The position numbers and the translations under genes are program-made. From Paragordius varius (taxonomy: Eukaryota; Nematomorpha): a DNA stretch of 64,000 nucleotides. Positions 1-13,300 of this stretch are shown piece by piece (position 1 is the first letter of the stretch; the number at the start of each line of letters is the position of its first letter). Where the stretch lies: positions 1,922,001-1,986,000 of the forward strand of contig OZ176055.1 of assembly GCA_964247055.1 (NCBI GenBank). The letters are read 5' to 3'. The notes below the pieces were generated by a model. It saw nothing but the letters and a program-made list of their open reading frames with translations. It had not been told where the DNA came from and made no database searches.

Positions 1-388
1 TGTATCCAAATGTTAAAATATTCCGTCGCTATTTTTATTATAAAACATTTTTCCAAAAATGGTGTTTATTTAATTGTAAAGCTAAAATTAAAGCTAATAT
101 TTATTTAACCATCTAACATTTATAGAAACAGAAAAAGTGGTTTGTTTTTCATTATTTTTGAATTTAGCTAATGCACACATGTTATGTTATCTAAATTTTT
201 ACGTTTTGGGTATTACCTTAAAATAAGTAATATCAAGTATTTTAAAAGGAAATTTTTATATCTCGGTTCATTAATGTTATAAATTTTGCCATGGTTTCAA
301 TTCTTTTCATATTTTTTAAAATATTTATTAAACAGGCCTGGGGAATCCACCCAATTTGAATCAAAAAAAAAATGAATCTTTGCATCCA
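1..388 (+). mobile_element. MITE family M1 (TTAA-type), partial copy, with the end of another copy at the window edge
   Basis: Bases 22-388 align by eye to the M1 consensus seen whole at 15702-16215 and 56724-57301: the block around 'gccatggtttc' near 288-300 and the 'aacaggcctggg' block near 332-345. The 5' part is missing. Bases 1-16 read 'tgtatccaaatgttaa', the usual right end of M1 followed by the TTAA target, so a second copy may have inserted into this one and runs off the window. No coding capacity. Confidence 0.7.
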
Positions 389-1200
389 TTAAAGTAGAGT
401 AGAAACATGGTGTGAATCAAACTAAAATTAAGCAGTTTAAGAACTAACTTACACAAGGGTATAGGGGCATAAAATTCATGAAAACCCTAGAAAAGAGGTT
501 TGTTTCGTCAGGTCAGGCGAAAAAGAAAGAAAGGATTTCACAAAGTCCAAGTTGTTAAAAATTATTCCAACATATCACTACACTAACTCGACATAACACT
601 GATATCCCAGTATTGATAAAAGATTTATGTTTAAAATTCTACGTAGTAGGTCTGTTATATATTTGATATTAGATCTATTAATGGATTACAGCACATTACG
701 GTTAGACTGCTGAGCTTACTAACAAATGGCTTCGCGGGTCACATTTTAAATGATATTTTACGTGCGGCATTTGGAATATATATGGGCATTAACAAATATT
801 TAATTAAATTTTTGACATAATTTACAAAAGCCATTTAACATTCTTTGCTACTTTGCCAAAATTCGTAAATATCAATCAGATAATTTTTTTTACATATTTT
901 TTTTAGATTTCGTAAAATTTTGTATTTGAACTCGCGAACCGCATGCGGGCCACCCCCGGACTATAGCAACATAAAAAGGCGCTGTCACGGATATCTTGAC
1001 GCTATGGTTAGAACTAAGTGTAACAAACGATTATTTTCATTTTAAATTTTTGGATTTTAAATTAAATTGAATTACCATTAAATACGTTTAATTAGTTTAA
1101 GACGAGACTGGTTAACTAGCCTTCCAAATCACATTATATAAGCATTGTTAGTAGCAACGGTAGTTATTATACTAGATATTCCTAATTTCCTGATAATAAG
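389..1200. other. No gene seen; possible hAT-type remnant at about 725-960
   Basis: AT-rich non-coding DNA. Around 725-750 ('cttcgcgggtcacattt') and 930-960 ('ctcgcgaaccgcatgcggg...') are GC-rich patches that resemble the inverted, GC-rich ends of hAT elements. No target duplication was found and nothing between them looks coding. The rest shows no structure I can name. Confidence 0.35.
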
Positions 1201-3967
1201 AAATTTGTAATTTACAGCTTACCACAACAATATTAACAATAATACGACCGTAGAGCCCACAGTCGTTTCAGCACCATGAAGCAGGGTAAAAATAGACATT
1301 CAGCGACCAAAGCGGGAGCACTCAGCGTTAACACTTTTATATACAGCTTATCCCATAACGATACCAGAAAAGTGGGACAGGCCCTAAGAACAGATTTATT
1401 CAAATCTAACCCTGAATTTCAACATCCTGCAAAGTACACTCCGGGAAATTTATCTATCTATTGATGTGGAAAAAAGGCGTTGCTTGGACATTTTAGCAGT
1501 CCAAGATGGCTGCAGAGATTTGGCAAGAATTTCTTGTCATACAGGCGCTTTTTACAAGTGCATACGACAAGGCGGGCACATGTTGTTATGGGTTATCAAG
1601 AAGAATAAAGTTGCTGTTTGAGGACATTAGTCCAAGAATTGCTAATTTGAATAGACCTGTTAAACACACAACATTCGTTATATATCAGTGCATTAACCTA
1701 TTAACTTATCTGTATACTATTATTATATTGTTATAACCTCCCCACCACTTGTGATTATTATTATACTTTGAGATAATTGTATATAAGCAAACATCTTACC
1801 TTGATATATGTGAATACATTAAACCTAATTATCGTAGATATATATATATATATAGAGATCATGATATAACGCAGTTGTTTTTGTGATATACAATATTTTG
1901 TGATATACAATAAATACCTTGCCATCCCCAAATATTAGTATTACAATTCTGTCTTTTTAAGCCTTGGCTGTGTCGGCAAGGTAAAATATTCGGAATTATA
2001 AATTTCTCTTGGTGTTATTCTGAGAGACCTAAAATCACCATAAATGATGCGCGGTGATTTTAACGCTGAAGTCAATCGAGGCGAATGTAATGGTATGTTT
2101 GGATAACCAGACATTGCCAAAAATAAGCTGCTATTAACAATGGAAATCTGCTTGTAAATTTAGAAGCTTTTGCAAGACTGGAAAAAGGTCACTTGGGTGC
2201 AATTTAGTGGCAAAGGTTTTACCTACAATCGGATAACAGAAGGGAAATATCTAAGACGGATGTTGAAAATGACTTAACGGGATTTTCTAGAGATCACGGA
2301 TTAATTTTTGGGATCTTTTAGCGATAGGCACAGAACTCATTCAAGGAAGGATCACTCTTAACAGATGACCCCACTAAAAATGAGCTTTTAACCCTGTTCA
2401 CTAACAAATCTCTGTGATGGAATTTCGACAAAATGTAAGAAAGAGGAGAGGTTTATATAACGGAGAGATTAATGTAAGAGCAAGGATTTCAGAATCCTTA
2501 ACCGTCCCAACGGGATTTAATGTGTGCCTGAAGCAGAAATTTTTGATGACATCAACGCAAAAAAAACTACGAAAAGTAATCTATAGTAAAAAACCCACAC
2601 AAAGTCAAACCAACGTAAGCCTTAAACATCAATCTAACACAAGATTTACCCCCTTAAGTCAGAATGGCCAGACAAAAACGCTATGGAAATCAATCACTGT
2701 TTAGTGAACATCAATTCTAAATGTATCTTTTTGATTCTTATGCCGTGGTCAACACTCGAAACAAACGGTTGGGCACGGGTGGCGCAAAAAGCATAAAAGA
2801 GCATGTGATAATATGGAAGCATTAGCCACATAGTTGGATCAATATACAATAAAGGTTGTGATGACATCTTTGGTGAATCATTGTATGCTCTCGGTGAGGA
2901 AAGTAATGATTATCCGGACGAGACGAAATCGAACGGTCTTTGAGGAAAATGAAATTCGGAAGAAGCAGTGGAGAAGATGGTATCTGAAATTGTATCATGC
3001 GGATGGTGAAATGACCCTTGAATGCCTGAAAGGCATATATGAAAGGATATGGGAGACAAGTTGTATTCCGGAAGATAATAATTCGCAGTGATTTCTCCGA
3101 TAAAAGGGGTAAGACGATACATCCTAAATCATACCGTCCCATCTCCTTAATCATCATTGACGAGACACAGTGGCGTTTTTAACGAGATTCAGACTTTGAA
3201 CAAACAAGTTGAAGGCGATTACCAATGAGGGTTTAGGGAACAGAATCTGTGTTACATGATCAGACAAGTACCCGATCCTAGTCTCCCATAGCAATGAAGT
3301 TCTCTTTCATGAATGCATTTATAGGCGGTAAAAATCTTCTCTGGTTCAACAAGCTATACCTCTGCCAAACCTCTGAACTCGCAGCTCAGTTGTCATGGGG
3401 TGGTGGGAAAAACGAAAGTTGGATCCCACTCTAGACAAAGATGGCAGCCCTGTGCTCAACCGGATCTGGAATGGTTAGTGCTAGGTAATAGTGGAACACT
3501 TAGTGTACACAAAGTTGAATGTCGAAATCTCAATGATCTTATAATTACCTGAGTTTGCTCATCCAGGAAAAATCAATTAACTTAACTCCTGTCAATAACT
3601 TAACTAATCAAACAGTTGCCTCAGTATCCTGTTCCGTAAAGGGTTGTGTGGTGAAATTTCCAAAGGAAAAAATATGAAACGACATGGTTGTTCCAAATCG
3701 TATAAAACTCTAGGGTGACACAAAAATTAACAAGGCACACGGAATATTGTTGGGAACAATCATTTCAGTCCCAAAATGTAAATCGGTAATCGTAGTCAGG
3801 TCTAATTTAACCCTATTTCGCGTGGAAAGGGTGCTTTTAAACAAGTGATGGTGAGTTTATGTGTCCCATTGGAGGATGTGGATATTAAACAGGGATAAGA
3901 GTATCTAAATCTATGTTTTTAGAGGCTTGATATGTCCCTTAGAGCCTGATTGAAAAGGAGAGAAGAG
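1200..3967 (+). mobile_element. Decayed LINE (non-LTR retrotransposon), endonuclease and reverse transcriptase remains
   Basis: The frames are broken, but translated pieces look like a LINE ORF2. A GDFNAEV motif near 2050-2080 resembles the apurinic-type endonuclease box. Around 2915-3070 the text reads D-E-I-E-R-S-L-R-K-M-K-F-G ... D-G-I, then C-L-K-G-I-Y-E-R-I-W ... C-I-P-E-D, the usual reverse-transcriptase start, and near 3120-3150 S-Y-R-P-I-S-L-I follows in another frame. Multiple stops and frameshifts make it long dead. It is interrupted by a Gypsy LTR at 1640-1937 and by a whole Gypsy element at 3968-8200; about 85 bases after 8205 may be its tail. The 5' limit is uncertain: 1276-1464 is open for 62 codons and may be ORF2 start material. 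The clade (RTE- or Jockey-like) cannot be fixed. Confidence 0.6.
1640..1937 (+). mobile_element. Isolated LTR of the Gypsy-C family
   Basis: It is nearly identical over about 300 bp to the two LTRs of the Gypsy element at 18561-23098, including the TA run, 'gagatcatgatataacgc' and the 'cccaaatatta' end. The first few bases of the LTR are absent and no internal sequence follows, so this is a solo or truncated LTR. It lies inside the decayed LINE. It must be recent, because it differs little from the LTRs at 18.5 and 23 kb. Confidence 0.85.
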
Positions 3968-6900
3968 TGATAGATTTAATATATTAGTTAGCTAATCTTA
4001 GACTAGACAAATTATATTAGATTTGAATACATTTTTGATGACCTTTTATATTTGTAAACTATTGTATCAATTTTGTATTTAACCTGCACACGTTATTTTA
4101 GCTTGGTTTAACATGTAAATTTTATATTCACAAAAAATATATAATCACCGCTAATTTTATATAGTTTAGTTTTTGTATTTTATATCAATAAATATTCTTG
4201 CTTTACGGTTTCTCGAGTCACTACATTTGGCGCGGTCGTTTTATATCATTACGTTCGCGCATGGAGAAATTTAGACTGGAAGCATATGATCCCGCAACTA
4301 GCTTTGATGACTCTATCGATTATTTAATAGAATGTTTAAAGTGAAATTAATTCAAAGAGATGACGAAACGAAAAAAACTTGTTATTGGCCTACATCGGTC
4401 TATCCCATATTCCAAAGTTGGATTTTTATCCCGTATGTACTGTTAGAGAAAGTGGGGTGGGATGATTTGGTAGCAGTTGGGAAAAAATATTTGCTCCGAC
4501 ACAATGTGTTTGCAGCCAGGTTCCAGTTTACGCAACTCCGGAGAGGATCCACGGAATCAGTTGGATTATTTGATTCGGGTAAAGGAATGTGCTCGATGCA
4601 ACTTTGGGCAAGATGCAATGATAAGACTCAGAGATAGGTTTGTTGGAAGGTTACAACTCAAAAGATTGGAAATAGATCTGTTCACGAAATTTCTAGTTGC
4701 AATGTTTGATGGAAACCTGTTACGTTGGAGATGGTGGTAGAAATGGCAATGGCGTACGAAAAGGCGGATAGTTGTGTGATTGGACAGGGTTCTGACTATA
4801 AGCAGGTGATGATAATAAAGAAGAAGTGTGGAAAATGTGGGGACGTGCATGCGATCAACTGGTGTCCCACTTTAAACAAAGAGTGTTACCGATGCAAAGG
4901 ACGAGGTCATTTTGGCAAGTGTTGCCGGCGAGTCAATATAGTGAATGGTAACAATAATAATAATGAAGCCCGAAAGCAAGCAAGTCTGAATGGCCATTGG
5001 GTGAGGATGTTGTACGATACCGGAGCTCAAATATCATTGATTGGGAAAATCACGTGGATGGTGATTGGGAGGCCGATATTAGCACCCGCGGGTCCAATAG
5101 TTTTATTCAACCATCAAGGTGCAGAGGTGATGGGACAATGCGTGGTAGATGTTAACTGAAATGGTATGGTCAAACAGTTGGAATATATGGTTACCAGATT
5201 GGGGTAACATTGGGTTACCGTGGATGAAAAGCTTTCAATGTAGATTTCCAGACGCTGTCTGTGTAAAGAATGTTAGTTATGTGGAAAATAAATTTAAAGA
5301 TTTGTTTTGTGAGGGTATTGGGTGTTACACGGGGCCACCCATCAAGTTGTTTCTTAAAAAAGGGAGTATCCCCAAATGATTTGCAGCCAGGAGGGTACCT
5401 ATATCGCTTCAGTCTAAGGTGGAGAGTGAATTCAAGAGGCTTGAAAGTCTGGGTATCATAGAGTATATAAACCCCTCGCATACACGAATTGGCTGGGTAA
5501 TCCGTTGGTGATAGTTAAAAAGAATGATAATGATATTCGCATATGTGGTGATTTTAGAGTTACTGTTAACCCAAGTCTGGTTCCTGTCAATCATTTGATT
5601 CCAACGTTTGATCAGTTAGTGTTCAAAATCGGGCAGAAAAGTTTTTACGACCCTAGATCTAAAAGAAGCTTACTGGCCGATCCACCAAGATTATCAACAT
5701 TTACTCACGTTTAGTTTGCATATAGGTCTTTTTCGATTTAAGAGACTGCCATTTGTAATATCTAGTGCACCCACAATTTTTCAACATATTATGGATGAGT
5801 TATTAAAAGATTGTCGAGGTACGGCGGTTTACTTAGATGATATAATTGTCAGTGAAACAACGGTAATGGAGCATAAGGATACTTAGGAAAAGTTTGAACA
5901 AATTAGCTGCTATGGGTTTGAAATTAAAAAAGGATAATAGCCATTTAGCTCGTTCCTCAGTGTCATACTTAGGATATATAATTTCAGACAAAGGAATTAA
6001 TCCTGATAACGAAAAGGTAAAAGCAATTTTGAATTGACCTACACCTACCAATAAGACATCACTCCGGTCTTTTTTGGGAATGTTAAATTTTCACGCTCGT
6101 TTTATTCCGTCTTTGCATGCTACGATCGCGGATTTACATGCGCTCACAGGTTCTAAGAAATGGTGTTGGTCAACAAAAGAAGAGATGGTTTTTAATGAAG
6201 CTAAACTGTTGGTGTAGGGCATTATGTCTAATACCGTTTAACCCGAACCTTCCGTTGATGTTGTAAACAGACGCTTTGAATGACGGATTCGGACAGTCTT
6301 ATCACATATGACAAGTGATGGAAAACGGCCGATAGCTTTTGCGTCTCGAAAATGTGCGAAGGCAGAACAACATTTCTCGGTGATTGAAAAGAAGCAAGGG
6401 CAATTTTATATGCGCTAGAAAAATTTAAAATGTATGTGTATGGCAGAAAGTTCGTATTATTAACCGATCATAAACCCCTAATTAAGTTGTTTGGCTGTAA
6501 AAAAGATCTAAGTAATATTAACAATAGTAGATTAGTAAGATGGATACTCAGAACAGCCGATTATAATTTTAATATTCAATATATTAATGGTTGGAAAATT
6601 TTGCGGATTGGTTATCTCGTCTACCGCATGAAGAACCAACTGAGGAGGTTGAGGAGCAAGCACTCAGTAGGCAAATCAACTTTTTAACAACAGGCACTTA
6701 AACGTACAGCGAATTAAAGAAAATACTTTACGGAATGATTTGATGACATTAATAGCGGCTCTACATCATAATGATTGGCAATTTTAAATTCGATATTGAG
6801 CTTAAGAAACGAAATACAAGAATCATATGGTTTGTTGTATTGAAGCGATCGTCTTTTTATTCCCAGGGAGTTGCGCAATGAAACGTTAAAATTATTGCAT

Positions 6901-8200
6901 GTTGGAGATTCGGGGGCTAATGTAATGAAAGAGCCTGCCAAATCAGGGGTTTTGTGGCCAGGTATAAACCAAGACATCGAAAGTTATGTGAGATCTTGTA
7001 TGGGGTGTCAATTAAACCGGTGTAAAATAAAAAGCAATCCCACGTAAAAATGGAATTTTAATACGGGTATTTAGGAACGGATACATCTGGATATCGCCGG
7101 TCCTATTGATAGCTTTTATTGGTTAGTAGCTATCGATTGTAGCTCCAGATGAGTTGAAATCGAATAGCTAAGAACTGTTAATTCTGTAAACATATTACAT
7201 TGGTTAGAAATTTGGTGTGCAAGGTACGGGTTTCCCCGAATGATAGTTACCGATAATGCATCATATTTTACATCAAAGGATTTTAAAGATACCTTGCAAC
7301 GATCAAACATTAAGCATGTCTGCCCCCTATCATCCACGAACAAATGGGCTGGTCGAATCATTTACACTTAAAAGCACACTATAAATGGCTAACAGATTCT
7401 AAGCTGACTCCTGACAAAAAAATAAATCAAATGTTATGGGGTTATCGCTCCGCCGTACATAGCGCCACAAAAGAGTGCCAGTAAAACTTATTTCTGAAAA
7501 GAAATATAAATGCCCCTTTCTCTTGGGTTAGGGAAACACCCTCACAACAATTAGAGGACGACATCATACCCAATCAAGTTTTTACACCGAACTAAGAAGT
7601 GTACATAATGAATGATATCATGGGGTAGAGAAAAGGTTCAATTTGGAGAGAACAGGGGTACTCTCGTACACGGTAAAAGATGGAAATCGAACTCTTCTTA
7701 AACACGCGGATCAATTACGGCCGACCGGCGTCGAGAACGGCGGAGAGGGGGGTGATGGTGGTTTAACGATAAACCTAACGGATGAATAACAATCGGGAAG
7801 GGGGAGGAACAAAGCGAAGAAAAAGAAAACGAGAAAGACACCCGGGTTGAAATAAGAACGGAAAAGACAACTGAGAAAGAACCTGAAAGGAGATATCCTC
7901 GGGAAAGAAAAGCACTTCGGCTCGGATTCGAGGAGATATGATAGATTTGAATACATTAGTTAGCTAATTTTAGACGAGACAAATTTATATAATAGATTTG
8001 CATACATATTATGACCTTTTATATTTAAATTAAACTTTTGTATCAATTTTGTATTTAACCTGCACACGTTATTATATTTTGGTTTAACATGTAAATATTA
8101 TATTTACAAAAAGTATATAAACATCGCCAATTTTATATAGTTTAGTTTCTGTATTTTCTCTCAATAAATATTGTTTTTTACTGTTTCTTGAGTCACTACA
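3968..8200 (+). mobile_element. Gypsy-type LTR retrotransposon B, complete in outline but badly decayed
   Basis: Two LTRs (3968-4225 and 7939-8200) start TGATAGATTT and end CTACA. Both are flanked by the perfect 5-bp target duplication AAGAG (3963-3967 and 8201-8205). The interior, in order: a Gag-like region with paired CCHC knuckles (about 4.83-4.93 kb), a retropepsin-like segment (about 5.0 kb), reverse transcriptase (about 5.5-6.0 kb), RNase H (about 6.3-6.6 kb) and integrase (about 6.9-7.5 kb), then a charged tail. The LTRs differ by roughly 10%, so the insertion is old. The coding region is broken in more than ten places. It landed in the LINE at 1.2-4 kb. Confidence 0.9.
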
Positions 8201-8205
8201 AAGAG

Positions 8206-8295
8206 GTAGAGGGAACCTTGACATAAATGATGAAGCTTAAAAAATCATTACGGTCGAGAGGACGCAAACTAAAAAACCTTTTATATATATTGCGC
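8206..8295 (+). mobile_element. Probable 3' tail of the LINE split by Gypsy B
   Basis: This short stretch directly follows the right target duplication of Gypsy B. It is richer in G+C than the flank, like the LINE sequence before 3968. It ends in a run of short A/T and GT repeats near 8285-8310, as LINE tails often do. The assignment rests only on position and composition. Confidence 0.35.
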
Positions 8296-10285
8296 GTGTG
8301 TGTGTGAATAAAAGAAAAAATAATTGATTAAATTGTCAAAAAAATATGAGAAAGCTGAGCGAATCTCATAGTCGACAGGTTGGAAAGTTGCAGTTAGTTT
8401 TGTGATATCGAATCGTAATGGATTACAACCGTTTCATAAGAGGCGTATGACTGATTGCCAGAGTTACCTCAGAGACAATTAAAAAGCGTTCTACCCTCTG
8501 CCACAAACAGTTCAAATAAATATCTGAATCATCATTTAATACATTTTTCATTGCTTGAAAACCAATATCGCTTTTCTCCGTGAGAATACATGAACTATAT
8601 AAAAACCTTCACCTACGATCTGTGTAACATAAATGCTATTTTAATGATCATTATTAAGGTTAACTGATAATATATGTCGTGAGTCGATTCTATAAATATA
8701 TGGTTACTTTTTATCCGTTTCTATCTCTGATTAGGTCTCCCAGGTCATTATTTGAAACGTGTTACATTCTGCGCACAATTAATGGTCAATATTGTATATA
8801 TATGGTTATTTATTTATTAGGAAAATCTTTTTTAAATCCATATTTTATTTGCTTAAATACAAAAAGGATATTAGTAGTTTTTTGAACAATAAGTAATTTG
8901 ACATATATTAACACCTCATTATCAATTTGCTTACCAGACGTTGCTGCTAAAATCGGTAAGGACGTTAAATCTTTTCATACTAGTATCAGTGCAAAAACAA
9001 CTTCTTGCTTTTGCTCGATGTAATGCCCAACTCTTAAGCACATAAAAATGGGATAAAATTCAAATATAAGGATATTCATGGAATCCGATGGAATATAAAA
9101 CATATAGGTTTTATATTTTATTTAAAAAGTGTTGCTACGTTCAGACTTAAAAGTATAATATATGTGCGATTTCGACTCTATATTTTTAAAATTACCTTTA
9201 ATTGTTTGATAATTTTCAACAAACAACGCTTTCTAGGGTTTTCAAAAACTTGATCACATATATTAATACAATTTAGAGTGTTTGCTCCCACAAGGCTCAA
9301 TATTAAAAATATTTTGTTAAAATTAATTCTTAATACAATAAAATTATATCCTGTGTTAAACCAAAAGAGTTCTTTTTTTAGGTTTTACCTAGATTTTAAA
9401 TTTTACATGCTAAAACAGTAAATTAAATAGGGATTTTAAAATGAATAATGCCGCCAAATTTAAAGTAATTGATTTAATATTGTTTTTAAAATTATAGTGA
9501 TGATAATCCATTACAGAAATTTTGTAAGCAAAATATATGAATATTTTAATATTTTTTGCCATGATAATTTATAATTTGGCCCAATATTATTGTAATTTTT
9601 AATATTTAATTTAATTAAATTGTTCTGACTTAGAAAATACAAAAGTAATGAGTCTTTAATTCTAATAATAAATATAATAATACTCGTATTTTTGATATTT
9701 TATCGTAAATTAAGTTTAAATTTCATAAAGCTAAGAAATATAAAAATTCGCTTTTGCCAAATTACGATAGTTATGACAAAACTGAGGACACCACAATATC
9801 AGGGAAAACATTGTATTATTTAAAGTTTTTAATCATTTTAAAATATTACTTATTTGTTACCTTCGGTCACATTTTTTCTTTTAGTAAAGGTATAAAACTT
9901 TTTTAGTGCCAAAATGTGAGTGAGTTTAATATATATTATTTAATATATTATGATTAATTCGAATAAAAAAGTAATTGGCTAACTGTGTATACAATTTTGA
10001 GGTGACAAAATATTACCTTTCTACATCTATTTTCGTCATCAAAAATAAAAAATATTATTTCACTTTTATGGTAATGATGGGATAGTCCACAAATGTCACA
10101 CACAGAGTCCAATTATCGGTGCCAATAATCGTTTTTGCTTAGATATTTCGATGAGATCGACCTTGAACCAACGTTATAATTTTATGAGTTGAAGTCTCTT
10201 TTGTATCCTATTCAATGTTTGTGCCAAATAAATTTTGAAAACACCTTATTTATCAAATAAATTAGAAAGTTGATGGTTGGAAACG
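8296..10285. other. AT-rich intergenic DNA, nothing recognised
   Basis: About 2 kb with no convincing reading frame and no terminal repeats that I could pair. A 68-codon frame at 8679-8885 has the composition of chance AT-rich sequence. The last part, 9300-10285, is upstream flank of the glycine-rich gene. Confidence 0.5.
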
Positions 10286-10296
10286 TATATAAATAG
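10286..10296 (+). promoter_or_regulatory. TATA box of the glycine-rich gene
   Basis: The sequence TATATAAATAG lies 84 bases before the ATG at 10380. That spacing fits a TATA box with a short 5' leader of about 50-60 bases and no upstream intron. No other upstream elements were identified. Confidence 0.5.
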
Positions 10297-10379
10297 AATA
10301 AAATTACTAATAAAATTATTTTTATCATTTTATTGGTGATTAATTCTTCTATCTTATTGGATAATATTTTTTGATAATA

Positions 10380-13300
10380 ATGGGACGACAAGCATCTTTT
10401 TGGTGCGTTGGAGTATTGTTGGTGCTAGTTTTAGTTCAACACACCATGCAGCAAGGTAATATTTATATAACTATGTTAAATAAATAACAAAAACTAGAAA
10501 AAATATATATGCAAAGATTTCCCCCGTAATCATTTTTAAAATAAGTTTCAATACATCTCCAACTTGCTCAAATATTTGGCCAAATCACTGTTTTATGTTA
10601 AAAGGTATGCATATTAGCTGTTTTTTCTTGTGAGTACCAAACAAATCAATTAAAATCGGGCTGAGAGATCATCTTTAACATCATTATGGTGTAGAATGGA
10701 TGCATTGTATTTATTGATCATTTTTATAATCAATATTTGTTTGAAAATATCATGATAGTTTATTATGTGGGGATCGATTTTAATCCTTTCTTACATAAAT
10801 TGATTACTTATTGCGTTTTTTATTCTGTAACATCCATTTAATTAGAAATTTTGGTAAAATAATAAGTTTAAATCTCTTTGTTAATATTTAAAATAATCAT
10901 AGCACTATTTATTTGATAATTACATCATATATGTAACAGATTGTATTTTAACATTATAAACATTCAAAATAATAAAGAAATTAAAATAATTATAAATGAC
11001 ATATATCCAAAAAAATATATAATAATTTTCTGGATAAGCTCTTGTACATTTTGAGACCAATTTTTATAGAGTTAATTATGGGCCAGAATTAAAAATTAAA
11101 TTGGGGTTCAAGCGCCATATTAAGGAAATAAATGCAAGAAACTAAAAAATATAATAGCCTTCTCAGTATTTAGGTTATAACCTTTTCTAAAATGCAAAAT
11201 GCTTTAAAATGTTACCATATGTTTGTATTAATAAAGAAACAGAAAACTAAAACAGTGGAAGTAATTAAAAAAAATATGTTTAAATAAAGCCGTTTTTGTG
11301 GTATGTTAAATTTTAATATCATATCATCTATGATTAGGAAGCTTTTTAAAAAAAGTTTAACCAACGCTTTTATATATTTTATATTTTCTTTCGCTATTAA
11401 GCTTGTCATATCTAATACAAATTAAAGTGCAGACACCCATGAAGAAATTTTAGGAATTTATCAAAAATTAAAATCTGCAGGTAAAATTATGGTTATCATA
11501 TGTTAAACATACATCATACCATATAATAAATAATTATCTATACGCCAGTTATGAAAAACTAATATCAAAGCTTTCTGTTATAGTTTATTTAACATCTCTA
11601 GGCATCTCTGCATCAAAAAATATTTAACGAATTTTTTGAAACTAAAAACCAAAATATAAAATAGACTTATCTTTATTTTATCGTTGATTTGGCAATCTTA
11701 TCGGGTTATTTAATGGTCTATTATGTTAATAATTAACACCACAAAAACTATTATAATTAATATTTGTTTTTTATAATTATATAACATTATATAATTTTAC
11801 ATCTGGTTAAAATAATTTATAGATAATAAAAATAATTTCATCTCAACCATTTTTAACTTTGATGCAATGCCCCTTTATGGGCTGCCTATGATCAAATATT
11901 TGATATAATCGATTAAATACCGACGGAATCTGAGTTGGATGTATTATTTTTCAATAGTTATCTGTAGTATCAGACTGTTAGTAGATATAAACAATGGGGC
12001 AAAGGAGCAAGAAAAGAAAATATTATATTCAAAATAATTATGATTTTCTACTATATTTGTTTGAAAACAATAGGGATTCTTGTATTACCAATTAATTGAC
12101 CACTAATTTGTGTATAACAGGATCTGGTGGTGGAGCAAATGCCGGTGGCTGCGGTGGATCCGGTGGGGGAGGAGGTTGTAGTAGCGGCTCTGGTGGCAGT
12201 GGGGGAAGCCGCGGTGGTGGAGGCTCTGGTGGTGGTGGTGGTGGAGGAGGCTCCGGTGGAGGAGGCTCTGGTGGTGGTGGTGGTGGAGGAGGCTCCGGTG
12301 GAGGAGGCTCTGGTGGTGGGGGAGGAGGAGGCTCCGGTGGAGGAGGCTCTGGTGGTGGGGGAGGAGGAGGCTCTGGTGGTGGTCGTGGTGGTGGAGGCTC
12401 TGGAGGAGGTGGTGGAGGAGGCTCTGGTGGTGGTGGTGGAGGCTCTGGAGGAGGTGGTGGAGGAGGCTCTGGTGGTGGTGGTGGTGGTGGAGGCTCTGGG
12501 GGAGGTGGTGGAGGAGGCTCTGGTGGTGGTGGAGGAGGCTCTGGTGGTGGTGGTGGAGGCTCTGGAGGCGGTGGTGGAGGAGGCTCTGGTGGTGGTCGTG
12601 GTGGTGGAGGCTCCGGGGGAGGTGGTGGAGGAGGCTCTGGTAGTGGTGGTGGAGGAGGAGGAGGATCTGGAGGTGGTGGAGGAGGAGGAGGATCTGGAGG
12701 TGGTGGCGGAGGTGGTGGAGGAGGGTCTGGAAATGGTGGTGGCGGCGGAGGATCCGGTGGTGGCGGAGGAGGTTCGGGTGGAGGTGGTGGAGGAGGATCC
12801 AATGGTGGTGGCGGAGGAGGTTCTGGCGGAGGTGGTGGAGGAGGGTCTGGAGGTGGTGGTGGAGGATCCAATGGTGGTGGCGGAGGAGGTTCGGGTGGAG
12901 GTGGTGGAGGAGGATCCAATGGTGGTGGCGGAGGAGGTTCTGGTGGAGGTGGTGGAGGTTCTGGCGGAGGTGGTGGAGGAGGGTCTGGAGGTGGGGGTGG
13001 AGGATCCAATGGTGGTGGCGGAGGAGGTTCGGGTGGAGGTGGTGGAGGAGGATCCAATGGTGGTGGCGGAGGAGGTTCTGGCGGAGGTGGTGGAGGAGGG
13101 TCTGGAGGTGGTGGTGGAGGATCCAATGGTGGTGGTGGCGGAGGAGGTTCTGGTGGAGGTGGTGGTGGAGGTTCTGGTGGAGGTGGCGGAGGAGGTTCCG
13201 GTGGAGGTGGCGGCGGAGGATCCGGCGGAGGTGGTGGAGGATCTGGTGGCGGAGGAGGTTCCGGAGGTGGCGGTGGGAGCTCTAATAATAATGGAGGAGG

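Noticed and set aside
725-960. Full hAT element between GC-rich patches
   Set aside because: The ends do not pair well enough and no 8-bp duplication was found.
8679-8885. 68-codon frame
   Set aside because: Composition expected of random AT-rich DNA; no motif and no support from neighbours.
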